Source: an uncultured Aquimarina sp.
GTDB taxonomy: Bacteria > Bacteroidota > Bacteroidia > Flavobacteriales > Flavobacteriaceae
NCBI GenBank assembly: GCA_947496705.1
Contig: CANMDW010000005.1
Location: 1 to 64,000, forward strand
Length of the DNA stretch: 64,000 bases
Direction of reading: 5' to 3'
Positions 1 through 9,667 of this stretch are shown one piece after another. The translations under genes and the position numbers were made by a program. Below the pieces are notes generated by a model. It was not told the origin of the DNA and ran no database searches. It saw nothing but the letters and a program-made list of their open reading frames with translations. Within the stretch, counting starts at the first letter, position 1; each line of letters begins with the position of its first letter.

Positions 1-444
1 ATTACCCCCAGCCCCTAAAGGGGAGCAATTCTGCTACACTATTGTTTCCTGCTTTCAACTCCCGAAATCCTATAATTCATAATTCTGAATTCATAATTCG
101 TAATTCATAACTCATCTCTTCTATTACCCCCAGCCCCTAAAGGGGAGCAATTCTGCTACACTATTGTTTCCTGCTTTCAACTCCCGAAATCCTATAATTT
201 CGTTTTTCATATTTCTACTTTCATATCTCACCCCTCACAAACTCCCTCCATAATTCATAATTCTGAATTCATAATTCGTAATTCATAACTCATCTCTTCT
301 ATTACCCCCAGCCTCTAAAGGGGAGCAATTCTGCTTTAACTCCCGACTTCGGTCTTCCGACACCCTCACAGCGTAGCGCCCTCAAAAACTCAAAAACTAA
401 CAAACTCACCTACTCAAAAACTAATCTGTAACAAAAAGCCATAT
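1..444. repeat. Dispersed intergenic repeat cluster, no gene
   Basis: The unit beginning ATTACCCCCAGCCCCTAAAG occurs at 1, 123 and 301, and again far away at 42116. The first two units are followed by the same stretch of about 70 bp. Between them lie short A/T-rich repeats of the ATAATTCATAATT type. The core CCCCAGCCCCTAAAGGGG contains a small CCCC/GGGG inverted repeat. No coding potential is seen. Such units are common intergenic filler in flavobacteria, and I assign no function. Confidence 0.8.
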
Positions 445-463
445 TTGTCGTCTAGTTCTATAT

Positions 464-494
464 GGTGTCTGGTCGGAAATAGACACTATATAAC
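464..494 (+). repeat. Solo end of the GTGTCTGGTCGG element
   Basis: GTGTCTGGTCGGAAATA, followed by a CACTATA-like stretch, matches the left end of the fold-back element at 13015-13177. No partner inverted repeat is seen nearby, so this is a truncated copy or a remnant of a related insertion. It lies immediately upstream of, or inside, the extended 5' end of the ABC ATPase gene, where it probably blurs start-codon prediction. Confidence 0.6.
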
Positions 495-513
495 CACCAA
501 AAATCATTTCAAG

Positions 514-1413
514 TTGGAAACTATACTTACACTACATAATCTCACCAAGAAATTTGGACCGATCACAGCTGTGAAGGACCTTTCCTTTACGATAAAAAAA
601 GGAAATGTTTATGGTATTCTCGGACCCAACGGAAGCGGTAAATCCACCACCCTGGGTATTGTATTAAATGTGGTAAACAGAACCTCTGGCGAATTCTCCT
701 GGTTTGATGGTAATACATCAACTCACGAAGCTCTTAAAAAGGTGGGAGCGATTATCGAACGCCCTAATTTCTATCCCTATATGACTGCAGCACAAAATCT
801 GAAATTAGTGTGCCAGATAAAGGGGGTTTCACCTCATAAAATTGAAGAAAAACTAGACATTGTAGGGCTTTTAGAACGTAAAGACAGTAAATTCAGGACG
901 TTCTCTCTGGGAATGAAACAGCGACTAGCCATCGCTTCGGCACTGTTGAATGATCCCGAGATCCTGATCCTCGATGAACCCACCAATGGCCTGGATCCGC
1001 AAGGGATACATCAAATTCGTGAGATCATCAAAAAAATTGCTTCGCAAGGCACTACTATTCTGCTGGCTTCACACTTACTGGATGAGGTAGAAAAAGTATG
1101 TAGTCACGTAGTGATTATTAGAAAAGGAATGAAATTATATTCCGGACCCGTAGATGAAATGAATGCAAGTTATGGGTTCTTTGAATTGAAGAGTAATCAA
1201 GCATCCATACTTAAAGAGTGGTTATCCAGGCAAAAGGAGTTTAAAAGCTTCAAAGAAGAAGGTGATCTGATCACTGCTTTTTTGGCACATGAATTAGATG
1301 CCGAAAGTTTGAACAGGCAACTACTTAAAGAGGGAATTGTTCTCACACACCTCGTGAAACGAAAAGAAAGCCTCGAAGAACAATTCTTACAACTCACCAA
1401 CAATTTAAACTAA
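514..1413 (+). CDS. ABC transporter ATP-binding protein
   Basis: ATPase subunit of an ABC-2 type exporter, acting at the cytoplasmic face with the permease 4 bp downstream. Visible in order are Walker A (GPNGSGKST, about residues 37-45), the signature FSLGMKQRL, Walker B followed by DEPTNGLDP, and a switch His in LASHLLDE. The C-terminal 80 residues are the variable tail usual for this bacitracin/lantibiotic-immunity-like branch. The reading frame is open upstream to a TTG at 445, but those codons come from an insertion-element end; the TTG at 514 gives a typical N-terminus (METILTLHNLTKKFG). The substrate cannot be inferred. Confidence 0.93.
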   Translation: METILTLHNLTKKFGPITAVKDLSFTIKKGNVYGILGPNGSGKSTTLGIVLNVVNRTSGEFSWFDGNTSTHEALKKVGAIIERPNFYPYMTAAQNLKLVCQIKGVSPHKIEEKLDIVGLLERKDSKFRTFSLGMKQRLAIASALLNDPEILILDEPTNGLDPQGIHQIREIIKKIASQGTTILLASHLLDEVEKVCSHVVIIRKGMKLYSGPVDEMNASYGFFELKSNQASILKEWLSRQKEFKSFKEEGDLITAFLAHELDAESLNRQLLKEGIVLTHLVKRKESLEEQFLQLTNNLN

Positions 1414-1417
1414 AACC

Positions 1418-2254
1418 ATGCTACGATTACTCAATATAGAATTTCAAAAACTACGATATAATAAAGCGGCAAAAGTGATCACCATCACCTATTTTGTGTT
1501 GTTCACCTTTATTGCCTTAATAGCCTCTATAGAATTTAATTTTGCAGGGATAAAATTCAGGATCGCAGATCAGGGGATCTTTAATTTTCCGTACATCTGG
1601 CACTTCAATACATTTATTGCAGCCTGGGCCAAGTTGTTTTTGGCCATTGTTATTGTTTCTATGATGGCCAATGAATACAGCCACAGAACACTAAAACAGA
1701 ATCTGATTGATGGATTAAGCAAAAAAGAATTTATAGCTTCTAAATTCCTGACCGTTGGTGTATTTTCGTTGATCTCTACCCTATTTTTGTTTGTCGTATC
1801 GATGATTTTGGGGGTAAGCTTTTCAGATTATAATGAGTTCTCTATTGTATTTTCTGACATGGAATATGTGCTGGCCTATTTCGTGAAATTAATGGGCTTC
1901 TTTGCATTCTGTATGTTCCTGGGGATTTTTGTAAAACGATCTGCCTTTGCCTTAGGGTTTTTATTCATCTGGTGGATTATTGAAAATATCATCTATGCCC
2001 TATTAAAATTCAGAATATTCAGAGGAACAGAGATCGCGGATCAAATCGTGCAATTCTTTCCTTTGGAATCTATGGATAACCTGATTAGTGAGCCCTTTAG
2101 TAGATTAAATTTCATACAATCTGCAGCCAATCAATTGGGTGAAACCTTCCAAAAAGACTATGCTGTGCATTGGTATGAGATTTTAATCGTGTCGGTTTGG
2201 ACAGTCATCTTTGTATATCTATCTTATTATTTGCTAAAGAAAAGGGATCTGTAG
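1418..2254 (+). CDS. ABC-2 type transporter permease
   Basis: Membrane partner of the preceding ATPase and surely co-transcribed with it. The 278-residue protein has about six hydrophobic segments: one near residues 20-40, one around 65-85, a cluster from about 100 to 200, and a last one near 250-272 followed by the basic tail LLKKRDL. The motif MANEYSHRTLKQNLIDGLSKKEF is split across the first cytoplasmic loop and is characteristic of ABC-2 permeases that export lipids, peptides or antibiotics. No substrate-specific signature is visible. No terminator is obvious; a repeat-rich spacer follows. Confidence 0.9.
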   Translation: MLRLLNIEFQKLRYNKAAKVITITYFVLFTFIALIASIEFNFAGIKFRIADQGIFNFPYIWHFNTFIAAWAKLFLAIVIVSMMANEYSHRTLKQNLIDGLSKKEFIASKFLTVGVFSLISTLFLFVVSMILGVSFSDYNEFSIVFSDMEYVLAYFVKLMGFFAFCMFLGIFVKRSAFALGFLFIWWIIENIIYALLKFRIFRGTEIADQIVQFFPLESMDNLISEPFSRLNFIQSAANQLGETFQKDYAVHWYEILIVSVWTVIFVYLSYYLLKKRDL

Positions 2255-2749
2255 TTTTTAGTTGGGAGACGGGAGTTGGGAGACGGAAGTCCGAAATCAG
2301 ATGCAAGTTGAAAGTTATGAGTTATGAGTTATATAAGCTGAAATTGAAAACAAACTGTAAGAGCTAAATAAATTACACAAAGGCACTCAAAGGATTCATA
2401 AATCTACCGTGCCTTTGCCGGCCAGGCTGGTCGTTAGACAGGGTATCACAAAGTTGTATGATTAGAATTTCTTTGTGTATCCCTACCTCGCAGGCAGCTA
2501 CGGTGTAACAAAAATATAGTTAAAAAAATATAAAAACGGTCAACACTATTCAGGGAAATATCTTCCGACACCCGACACCCGACCCCCAACTTCCGACATC
2601 CGACACCCAACTTCCGACATCCGACACCCAACTTCCGACATCCGTCTCCCGTCTCCCTTCAATTCATAATAAAAATATAAAAATAATAAGCCTGATTCAT
2701 CTCTCTCCCCGGTATTCTTTATCTTTATTCTGAAAAAAAAGAAAAGAAA
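2255..2749. repeat. Intergenic spacer with imperfect short tandem repeats
   Basis: About 495 bp without a gene. From about 2565 to 2657 the phrases CTTCCGACA, CCCGACACC and CCCAACTTCCGACATCCG alternate in imperfect tandem units of roughly 29-30 bp, ending in GTCTCCCGTCTCCC. A complementary GGGAGACGGGAGTTGGGAG stretch lies at 2263-2285. Similar phrases recur at 42150-42200. The rest is A/T-rich and probably holds the uvrB promoter just upstream of 2750. Confidence 0.6.
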
Positions 2750-4756
2750 ATGAAGTTCGAATTGGAATCTGAATTCAAACCCACAGGAGATCAACCCGAA
2801 GCTATTAATCAACTAGCAGATGGTATTGAATCTGGCGAAAAATATCAAACACTACTTGGTGTTACAGGATCGGGAAAAACCTTTACTGTGGCCAATGTAA
2901 TTGAGAGAGTGCAACGCCCAACACTGGTATTAGCGCATAATAAAACACTAGCCGCACAGTTATATTCTGAGTTTAAACAATTCTTTCCAAATAATGCGAT
3001 AGAATATTTCGTTTCGTATTATGATTACTATCAGCCCGAAGCTTATATTCCTACTTCAGGAACCTATATCGAAAAAGATTTATCCATCAATGATGAAATA
3101 GAAAAGATGCGTTTAAGCGCTACTTCTTCACTGCTTTCGGGAAGAAGAGATGTTTTGGTAGTTGCTTCAGTCTCCTGTCTGTATGGTATCGGAAATCCTG
3201 TTGAGTTTCAGAAAAATGTAATTTCAATACAGTCTGGGCAGCTTGTATCCAGAACTGCGCTGTTGCATCGTTTGGTGCAAAGTTTATATTCGAGGACCGA
3301 AGCAGAGTTCAGACATGGAAATTTTAGAATAAAAGGAGATACCGTAGATATTTTTCCGAGTTATGCAGATGATGCCTTCAGAGTACATTTCTTTGGAGAT
3401 GAAATCGAAGAGATCGAAGCTTTTGATGTGCAGACCAATAAGATCATTGAGAAATATGACCGGTTAACTATTTATCCGGCCAATATGTTTGTAACCTCTC
3501 CCGAGATATTAAACAATGCTATCGATCAAATAGCGCTCGATTTAGGAAAACAAGTCGAATATTTTAAAGAGATTGGAAAACCACTGGAAGCCAAGCGACT
3601 CGAGGAGCGCACCAACTTTGACCTCGAAATGATCAAAGAATTAGGCTATTGCTCGGGGATTGAGAACTACTCACGTTATCTGGATGGCAGAGAGCCTGGC
3701 ACACGGCCATTCTGTTTACTGGATTATTTCCCGGAGGATTATTTGATGATTATAGACGAAAGCCATGTAACCATCCCACAAACACATGCGATGTATGGTG
3801 GTGACCGCTCCCGGAAAGAAAATCTGGTAGAATACGGTTTCAGGCTTCCTGCTGCAATGGATAATCGTCCACTAAAGTTTGAAGAGCTCGAAGCTATACA
3901 AAATCAGGTGATCTATATCAGTGCTACCCCTGCAGATTATGAGCTGCAAAAAAGTGAAGGCACCTATGTAGAGCAGATCATTCGCCCTACCGGATTATTG
4001 GACCCGGTGATAGAAGTGCGACCAAGCCTGAATCAAATTGATGATCTGATCGAAGAAATGCAAAAGCGAATCGACGTAGACGAACGTATTTTGGTGACCA
4101 CACTTACCAAAAGAATGGCAGAAGAATTGACTAAGTACCTCACCAGGATCGATATCCGTTGTCGCTATATTCACAGCGATGTAGATACGCTGGAGCGTGT
4201 GGAGATCATGCAGGATTTGCGTAAAGGTATTTTTGATGTGCTCATTGGTGTCAATCTGCTTCGCGAAGGACTGGATCTTCCCGAAGTATCACTGGTTGCT
4301 ATTCTGGATGCCGATAAAGAAGGGTTTTTGAGAAATAAACGATCCCTGGTACAAACGGTAGGACGGGCTGCACGAAACATCAACGGAAAAGCCATTATGT
4401 ATGCTGATAAAATTACCGATAGTATGCAAAAAACTATGGATGCTACCAATTATCGCCGCGAAAAGCAGATCGCATACAATACCGAACACGGCATCACTCC
4501 TATGGCTATCAAAAAATCATTGGATAATGCCCTGGCTGGTAAAAAGACAGAACCTTATCAATTTAAGAATGCTCCTACCCTGCAAGCTGCCGAAGAAGAA
4601 ACTGCTTATTACACAAAAGAACAGCTCGAAACCCGAATTCGTAACGTACGCAAGGAAATGGAAAAAGCCGCCAAAGAGCTGGATTTTATAACCGCTGCCC
4701 GATTACGGGATGAGATCAAAATGTTGCAGGGGAAGATCCAGGACCAGAAGGTATAA
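2750..4756 (+). CDS. uvrB: Excinuclease ABC subunit B
   Basis: DNA-damage recognition helicase of nucleotide excision repair; it receives DNA from UvrA and recruits UvrC. Full length at 668 residues. Visible are Walker A GVTGSGKT (37-44), the beta-hairpin YYDYYQPEAYIP that inserts between the strands, the helicase motif IIDESH, helicase motif VI (QTVGRAARN), and a C-terminal UVR motif (about 627-662) for the UvrC/UvrA contact. It is transcribed alone, with an A-rich leader (AAAAGAAAAG) just before the ATG. Nothing is unusual about the sequence. Confidence 0.98.
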   Translation: MKFELESEFKPTGDQPEAINQLADGIESGEKYQTLLGVTGSGKTFTVANVIERVQRPTLVLAHNKTLAAQLYSEFKQFFPNNAIEYFVSYYDYYQPEAYIPTSGTYIEKDLSINDEIEKMRLSATSSLLSGRRDVLVVASVSCLYGIGNPVEFQKNVISIQSGQLVSRTALLHRLVQSLYSRTEAEFRHGNFRIKGDTVDIFPSYADDAFRVHFFGDEIEEIEAFDVQTNKIIEKYDRLTIYPANMFVTSPEILNNAIDQIALDLGKQVEYFKEIGKPLEAKRLEERTNFDLEMIKELGYCSGIENYSRYLDGREPGTRPFCLLDYFPEDYLMIIDESHVTIPQTHAMYGGDRSRKENLVEYGFRLPAAMDNRPLKFEELEAIQNQVIYISATPADYELQKSEGTYVEQIIRPTGLLDPVIEVRPSLNQIDDLIEEMQKRIDVDERILVTTLTKRMAEELTKYLTRIDIRCRYIHSDVDTLERVEIMQDLRKGIFDVLIGVNLLREGLDLPEVSLVAILDADKEGFLRNKRSLVQTVGRAARNINGKAIMYADKITDSMQKTMDATNYRREKQIAYNTEHGITPMAIKKSLDNALAGKKTEPYQFKNAPTLQAAEEETAYYTKEQLETRIRNVRKEMEKAAKELDFITAARLRDEIKMLQGKIQDQKV

Positions 4757-4828
4757 ATGATATAAATCATACTTCGACAAGGCTCTCTTTTGTAGTTTTA
4801 TGCGCATAATCTCCCAAAAGCAAAAAAC

Positions 4829-5326
4829 ATGCCCAGGCCCAAGACAAAAGAAGAACTTATAACACTAAGCCAGAAGAACTATACAAAATTAAATGATTAT
4901 ATAGACTCCTTGTCTGAAGAAGCACAAAACGCTGAATTTCCAGAAGGGACTATGAACCGAAACATCAGTGATGTACTGGCACACCTGCATCACTGGCATT
5001 TGATGATGCTGGATTGGTATACCATAGGGATGAAAGGTGAAAAACCTGATATGCCAGCCAAAGGATATACCTGGAAAACCACTCCGCAACTTAATCGCTG
5101 GATCTGGGAAAAATATAATACTACCCGCCTGGAAAAGGCATGGGAAATGCTCCAGGATTCATATCTGAAACTACAACATATAATTCAAAACCATTCCAAC
5201 GACGAACTTTTCGAAAAGAAAAGATACAAATGGACCGGCAGCACTTCTCTGGGTGCTTACCTCGTTTCGGCTACTTCGAGTCATTATGACTGGGCATTAA
5301 AACTGATTAAAAAAGCGAAGAAATAA
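4829..5326 (+). CDS. ClbS/DfsB family four-helix bundle protein
   Basis: 165-residue protein opening MPRPKTKEELITLSQKNY, the characteristic start of the ClbS/DfsB (DUF1706) family. It keeps the DinB-like helical pattern with His/Trp-rich segments (HLHHWHLMMLDW, GYTWKTTPQLNRW) and the closing HYDWALKLIKKAKK. In the family, ClbS is a cyclopropane hydrolase giving self-protection against colibactin; most genomic members have no tested role. Here it stands alone, with no colibactin-type genes nearby, so a protective or housekeeping hydrolase role is only inferred. Confidence 0.88.
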   Translation: MPRPKTKEELITLSQKNYTKLNDYIDSLSEEAQNAEFPEGTMNRNISDVLAHLHHWHLMMLDWYTIGMKGEKPDMPAKGYTWKTTPQLNRWIWEKYNTTRLEKAWEMLQDSYLKLQHIIQNHSNDELFEKKRYKWTGSTSLGAYLVSATSSHYDWALKLIKKAKK

Positions 5327-5646
5327 ACTGAATCAAATTGTTGTCTTAACGAGATATAAAAAAATTACTTTTAGCTGAGAAGTCATCTCGACTTTTCTCA
5401 TTGCTAAAAAATTTGCAGCAAAAGTAAAAGTTCAAATGAATTCATTGGTAAATTACAAAAGATCAGAGATATAGCATTAGAAAAAAACCAATATAAAACA
5501 ACTTATCCATTCTTCACTTTATTGTTCCTGATTTTTCAATAGGAAGATACTTGTACTTTTACTATCTTGTTTTCTTAATCTGAAAATCTTCACCGATTTA
5601 CACAACGAAACCAAAAAACAAATCTTAGGCTCAAAACACAAATAAA
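5327..5646. other. Intergenic spacer, no gene seen
   Basis: 320 bp, A/T-rich. A weak inverted AGTCATCTCGACTTTTCTCA phrase lies near 5380. The promoter of the following DPP-IV gene is presumably in the last 100 bp (for example around TTGTACTTTTACTATCTTG). No RNA gene or ORF is supported. Confidence 0.4.
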
Positions 5647-7902
5647 ATGAGTACAATTTTCAAAATTTTACCAATTGTAGTTTTATTATTTAATTTCAGT
5701 ACCACAAATGCTCAGGCTATAACGGATAGCGGTTTACTAACCATTGACCGTATATATTCCGGAGAGTTTCAACGACAGTATGAACGTGATATTCAATGGA
5801 TAGAAAATGGAGAAGCTTATGTGACTATCGAAAGCTCAACAATATTAAAAGGAGCAGATGAACTTGTGCATTATACCAGTGCTACTCAAAAAAGAACCCT
5901 ATTTGTTGCAGCTGATGCTTTAAAGGTAAAAGACAAATCATTATCCATTAAGAGTTTTTCGCTTTCTCCTGATGGATCTAAAGTTTTAATTTTTACTAAT
6001 ACCAGCCGAGTATGGCGTTCTAATACCAAAGGAGATTATTGGGTGTATGATTTAAATGCCAAAACATTGAAACAGCTAGGTGCATCCTTCGAACCATCTT
6101 CATTAATGTTTGCCAAATTCTCCTCAGACCATAAGTATGTTTACTATGTACATCGGTTTAATATCTACAAAGAGAATTATAAAACGAGCGAAGTAACCCA
6201 ACTAACTTTTGATGGAGATGGAAAAATAATTAACGGAACCTTTGATTGGGTATATGAAGAAGAGTTCGGAAAAAGAGATGGCTTTAGTCTGAGTCCATCT
6301 GATAAACACATTGCTTTTTGGCAATTGGATGCCTCCAAAACGGGTACTTTTTATATGATTAATAATACCGATTCTATATACTCTAAACTCATTCCAATTC
6401 AATATCCAAAAGTGGGGCAAGAACCTTCTGCTGCAAAAATTGGAATCATCAACTTAACAACACAACAAACAACCTGGATTCCTCTTGAAGGAAATGAAAA
6501 AGAAAACTACATCCCGGGAATACAATGGGTACATGAGGATTTATTGTTTATTCAACAAATGAATCGTCTTCAAAACCAACTCATTGTTTGGTCATATACT
6601 CCTTCTACTCAAAGATTGAGCAAGGTATATACCGAAAAAGAAGATACATGGATAGATTTGATTTACCCCGATGTATCGTCTAATGGCTGGGGTAATAATG
6701 ATTTGCCTCTTGTTGCATCAGGAGACTCTTTTTTACGAATGACCGAAAATGATGAATGGCGACACATTTACAAAGTAAATATTGCTACAGGAGCCAAAAC
6801 ACTGGTTACTCCTTTTAATTTTGATGTAGCTTCTATGAGAACTGCTACAAACAGTGATATTTTCTTCATTGCTTCACCAGATAATAGTACTCAACGCTAT
6901 TTGTATACTACCGATTTAAAAGGTAAAGGAAAGATAAAACGAATTACGCCCGACTCATTTAGTGGGTTAAATAATTATAACATATCGCCAAACGGCCTTT
7001 ATGCGATACATACACATCAGAGCACAACTACCACTAGAACGGTTAGGTTCATTAGCTTGCCAAGTCATAAAACATTAAAAACGTTAGTTGATAATAAGGT
7101 ATTTACAGAAAAATTGGCGACCCTAACTTTACCCAAAGTGCATTTTTCTCAGGTAACTACAGAAGAAGGAATAGTAATAGATGTGAGAATGGTACTTCCT
7201 CCCAATTTTGATACTTCTAAAAAATATCCCGTACTCTTTCATGTATATGGAGAGCCATGGAGACAAGTAGCTATTGATAGCCAAATAGGGTTATGGGATA
7301 TATTGATGGCGCAAAAAGGATATGTTATTATTGATATGGACAATCGCGGTACGCCCTGCCTTAAAGGGAGCGCATGGCGCAAAAGTATCTATAGAAATAT
7401 TGGAGTAATTAATACGAGAGATCAGGCTCAGGCTGCCAAAGAGATATTAAAATTAGATTATCTTGACAACAATCGCACCTGTGTTTGGGGCTGGAGTGGC
7501 GGCGGATCAATGACACTTAACCTTATGTTCCAGTTTCCGGATATTTATAAAACAGGAGTCTCAATAGCTGCTGTTTCCAATCAATTGATTTACGATAATA
7601 TTTACCAGGAACGATACATGGGTTTGCCGCAAGAGAATATGGAAGATTTTGTAAAAGGCTCACCGGTAACCTATGCAAAAAACCTTGAAGGAAACTTATT
7701 AATCATTCACGGTACAGCAGACGACAATGTACATTACCAAAGTGCAGAGATATTAATCAATGAATTGATTAAAGAAAATAAAGAATTTCAAATGATGGCC
7801 TATCCAAATCGATCTCATGGGATTTATGAAGGGAAAAATACGCGCAGACACCTATATACTTTAATGACCAACTATATTTTGAAAAATACCCCTCCTAATT
7901 AG
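5647..7902 (+). CDS. Dipeptidyl-peptidase IV family serine peptidase (S9B)
   Basis: Exported prolyl dipeptidyl peptidase that cleaves X-Pro dipeptides from peptide N-termini. Residues 1-23 are a Sec signal peptide. An eight-bladed propeller follows, carrying the substrate N-terminus-binding motif FDWVYEEEF (199-207, with the Glu pair 205/206), then an alpha/beta hydrolase domain. The catalytic triad reads Ser617 in GWSGGG, Asp692 in GTADDNVHYQ and His724 in RSHGIY. The nucleophile elbow has Gly where many DPP-IV enzymes have Tyr (GWSYGG). It is monocistronic and followed by a strong hairpin. Its likely role is protein catabolism in the periplasm or at the surface. Confidence 0.95.
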   Translation: MSTIFKILPIVVLLFNFSTTNAQAITDSGLLTIDRIYSGEFQRQYERDIQWIENGEAYVTIESSTILKGADELVHYTSATQKRTLFVAADALKVKDKSLSIKSFSLSPDGSKVLIFTNTSRVWRSNTKGDYWVYDLNAKTLKQLGASFEPSSLMFAKFSSDHKYVYYVHRFNIYKENYKTSEVTQLTFDGDGKIINGTFDWVYEEEFGKRDGFSLSPSDKHIAFWQLDASKTGTFYMINNTDSIYSKLIPIQYPKVGQEPSAAKIGIINLTTQQTTWIPLEGNEKENYIPGIQWVHEDLLFIQQMNRLQNQLIVWSYTPSTQRLSKVYTEKEDTWIDLIYPDVSSNGWGNNDLPLVASGDSFLRMTENDEWRHIYKVNIATGAKTLVTPFNFDVASMRTATNSDIFFIASPDNSTQRYLYTTDLKGKGKIKRITPDSFSGLNNYNISPNGLYAIHTHQSTTTTRTVRFISLPSHKTLKTLVDNKVFTEKLATLTLPKVHFSQVTTEEGIVIDVRMVLPPNFDTSKKYPVLFHVYGEPWRQVAIDSQIGLWDILMAQKGYVIIDMDNRGTPCLKGSAWRKSIYRNIGVINTRDQAQAAKEILKLDYLDNNRTCVWGWSGGGSMTLNLMFQFPDIYKTGVSIAAVSNQLIYDNIYQERYMGLPQENMEDFVKGSPVTYAKNLEGNLLIIHGTADDNVHYQSAEILINELIKENKEFQMMAYPNRSHGIYEGKNTRRHLYTLMTNYILKNTPPN

Positions 7903-7920
7903 CGCAATGGCTTACAAAAC

Positions 7921-7980
7921 CTAAACTGTGTTAAAATGCAGTTTAGCTAAATCATCCTGCACTTCCAGTGCAGGGGTTTT
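7921..7980 (+). terminator. Terminator downstream of the DPP-IV gene
   Basis: Two consecutive hairpins: CTAAACTG/CAGTTTAG (7921-7946), then CCTGCACT-TCC-AGTGCAGG (7956-7974) followed by GGTTTT. The second has the stem plus T-run form of an intrinsic terminator. Confidence 0.75.
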
Positions 7981-8039
7981 AATACACAATGAAATTGCCT
8001 ACCCAAATTTGGCAGGCAGGCTTTTTGTTACATGTGAAA

Positions 8040-8410
8040 CGTTGAACGCATCAAGATCTAAATTCATTGCAGCATCCTCTCCGGCATGCCAGGAATTCAA
8101 TGTTTCATTGCAAAATTTGTTCCGGCACGCCAGGAATTCAATTTTTCATTGCAGAATCCTTTCCGGCACGCCAGGAACTCAATTTTTCATTGCAAAATTC
8201 GTTCCAGCACGCCAGGAACTCAATTTTTCATTGCAGAATCCTTTCCGGCACGCCAGGAATTCAATTTTTCATTGCAAAATTCGTTCCAGCACGCCAGGAA
8301 CTCAATTTTTCATTGCAACGCTCTTTCTAAAAAAGCAGGAAATTCAATGTTGCGTTGCAACGTTTTTTACTGAGTAACAGATACTCAATTTTTTATTGCG
8401 ATATCCTTTC
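8040..8410. repeat. 41-bp tandem repeat array
   Basis: The unit opening CCGGCACGCCAGGAATTCAA starts at 8081, 8122, 8163, 8204, 8245 and 8286, a period of exactly 41 bp. More diverged units are seen before 8081 and after 8327. Units alternate between CCGGCACG and CCAGCACG openings and between GAATTC and GAACTC, with a constant TTTTTCATTGCA. Because 41 is not a multiple of 3, all three forward frames stay open in the array. Those overlapping reading frames are artefacts of the repeat. Confidence 0.92.
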
Positions 8411-8452
8411 CATGAAATACCGATGGGTATTTTACTTGATGAACGTTTATAA

Positions 8453-8556
8453 TGAACTCATTTAGACTTTTATTCTGGGCTGCAAACATAGCATTCCTGC
8501 CCGACCCGGCAGGAATGCTATATTTTCGCCTTCAGACAAAAGTCTAAATGAGTTCA
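8453..8556. repeat. Nested palindromic element (GAACTCATTTAGACTTTT arms)
   Basis: Outer arms of 19 nt (TGAACTCATTTAGACTTTT and its complement) enclose an inner perfect inverted repeat ATAGCATTCCTGCC/GGCAGGAATGCTAT at 8489-8522. The outer arm belongs to a dispersed family also seen at 23701, 46164 and 54269. The element lies between a repeat array and a lipoprotein gene; it could fold as a cruciform or as a bidirectional terminator. Confidence 0.85.
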
Positions 8557-8662
8557 ATATATTAACTTTGTCTGTGTATACAACTTTTTTTCAGGCATAT
8601 CTCTGAGAATAAGAATAACAAATTGTTCTGTAATTATTAAACTCAAAAAATTAAAGAAGAAT

Positions 8663-9130
8663 ATGAGAAGATTATACTTCATAATTGTAGGAATTATTTA
8701 TTGTACTTCATGTACAACGACAGTAGAAAATAATAATTCAAAAAATCTGTTTCCTCCAATAATGGGTACCTGGAAATTAATTTCAGGCACTACGATAAAA
8801 GATCAGGATACTGTGTTTACAGATTACACAAAAGATCAGGAGATGATTAAAATAATTAACAAATCTCATTTTGCTTTTTTAAGGCACGACTTAAAAAAAG
8901 GCAAAGATAGTACTGCAATTTTTGTGGCTGGGGGAGGTAGATATTCTTTGAAAGGAAATAAACATACAGAACATCTGGAGTATTTTAATGTTAGGGAATG
9001 GGAGAATAACAGTTTTGAATTTGAATTCACAATACATGGAGATACTTTAATTACTAGAGGAGTTGAAAAAATAGAAGAATTAAATGTACATCATATCAAC
9101 ATTGAAAAATTTATTAGAATAAAGAAATAA
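8663..9130 (+). CDS. Putative lipocalin-like lipoprotein
   Basis: 155-residue exported protein. The N-terminus is hydrophobic and ends in CTSC at residue 17, a weak lipobox. The mature part starts with a linker and then MGTWKLISGT, the GTWKL phrase typical of lipocalin-like small lipoproteins of Bacteroidota, followed by alternating beta-strand pattern to the end. No enzyme motif is seen. The gene stands alone after the palindromic element. Family placement rests on the GTWKL start and beta pattern only. Confidence 0.65.
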   Translation: MRRLYFIIVGIIYCTSCTTTVENNNSKNLFPPIMGTWKLISGTTIKDQDTVFTDYTKDQEMIKIINKSHFAFLRHDLKKGKDSTAIFVAGGGRYSLKGNKHTEHLEYFNVREWENNSFEFEFTIHGDTLITRGVEKIEELNVHHINIEKFIRIKK

Positions 9131-9262
9131 TCTTTTATCCTAATACAAATAGCGAATTTCTTCTAAAGTAAGTAATGCGATAAATAGTTTATATTTATAC
9201 TTTCAGTATAATACTTTTAGGAAGTAATTATTCCTCCAATATTTAATCAAACTACAAATCTC

Positions 9263-9667
9263 ATGCAAAAGGCTGCGGTTACCTTTAGTGTTTTATTATA
9301 TGCAGTTGTGGTGCCGTTTTTAGAAATTAATGATACTCATGTTTTTAATCCCAATTGGACACCCCATGTACGTATTCACGAAGTATGGCAACTCATTACC
9401 AACACCAGTATAGGAATTTTGTGTCTTTGGCTGGTATGGAAGAAAAATCAGGTAATGCTCCCAGGTATTCTTAGCATGCTTATTACCGGTGGTTTTTTGG
9501 TAGCCTTTTTCTTAAAAGATACCTACGGAGGCTCTATGAAATATCTGGATGGTAATGAAAAAACACTTTTAGGAATTAATATTGGTCTTTTGGGGTTTGG
9601 TTTTGCATTTGCCTTGTTGGTTATTTCTACAGTGAGATATCTAAATAAGCATAAAAGGTCTTCATGA
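9263..9667 (+). CDS. Four-helix integral membrane protein
   Basis: 134-residue protein with four hydrophobic segments (about 3-20, 46-61, 67-84 and 103-125). A conserved-looking loop (NDTHVFNPNWTPHVRIHEVWQ, split around residues 24-44) is rich in His/Trp/Asn between helices 1 and 2. The family is not recognised with certainty; small membrane proteins of this layout in marine flavobacteria are mostly annotated as uncharacterised. The stop overlaps the start of the next short frame (ATGA), suggesting translational coupling. Confidence 0.75.
   Translation: MQKAAVTFSVLLYAVVVPFLEINDTHVFNPNWTPHVRIHEVWQLITNTSIGILCLWLVWKKNQVMLPGILSMLITGGFLVAFFLKDTYGGSMKYLDGNEKTLLGINIGLLGFGFAFALLVISTVRYLNKHKRSS

Noticed and set aside
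7928..8377. Three overlapping plus-strand reading frames with repeats such as FPARQELNFSLQN
   Set aside because: They arise only from the 41-bp non-coding tandem repeat, which leaves all frames open; no start context, signal or family.
8040..8410. Possible CRISPR array
   Set aside because: The whole 41-bp unit repeats; there are no unique spacers between repeats and no cas genes in the window.
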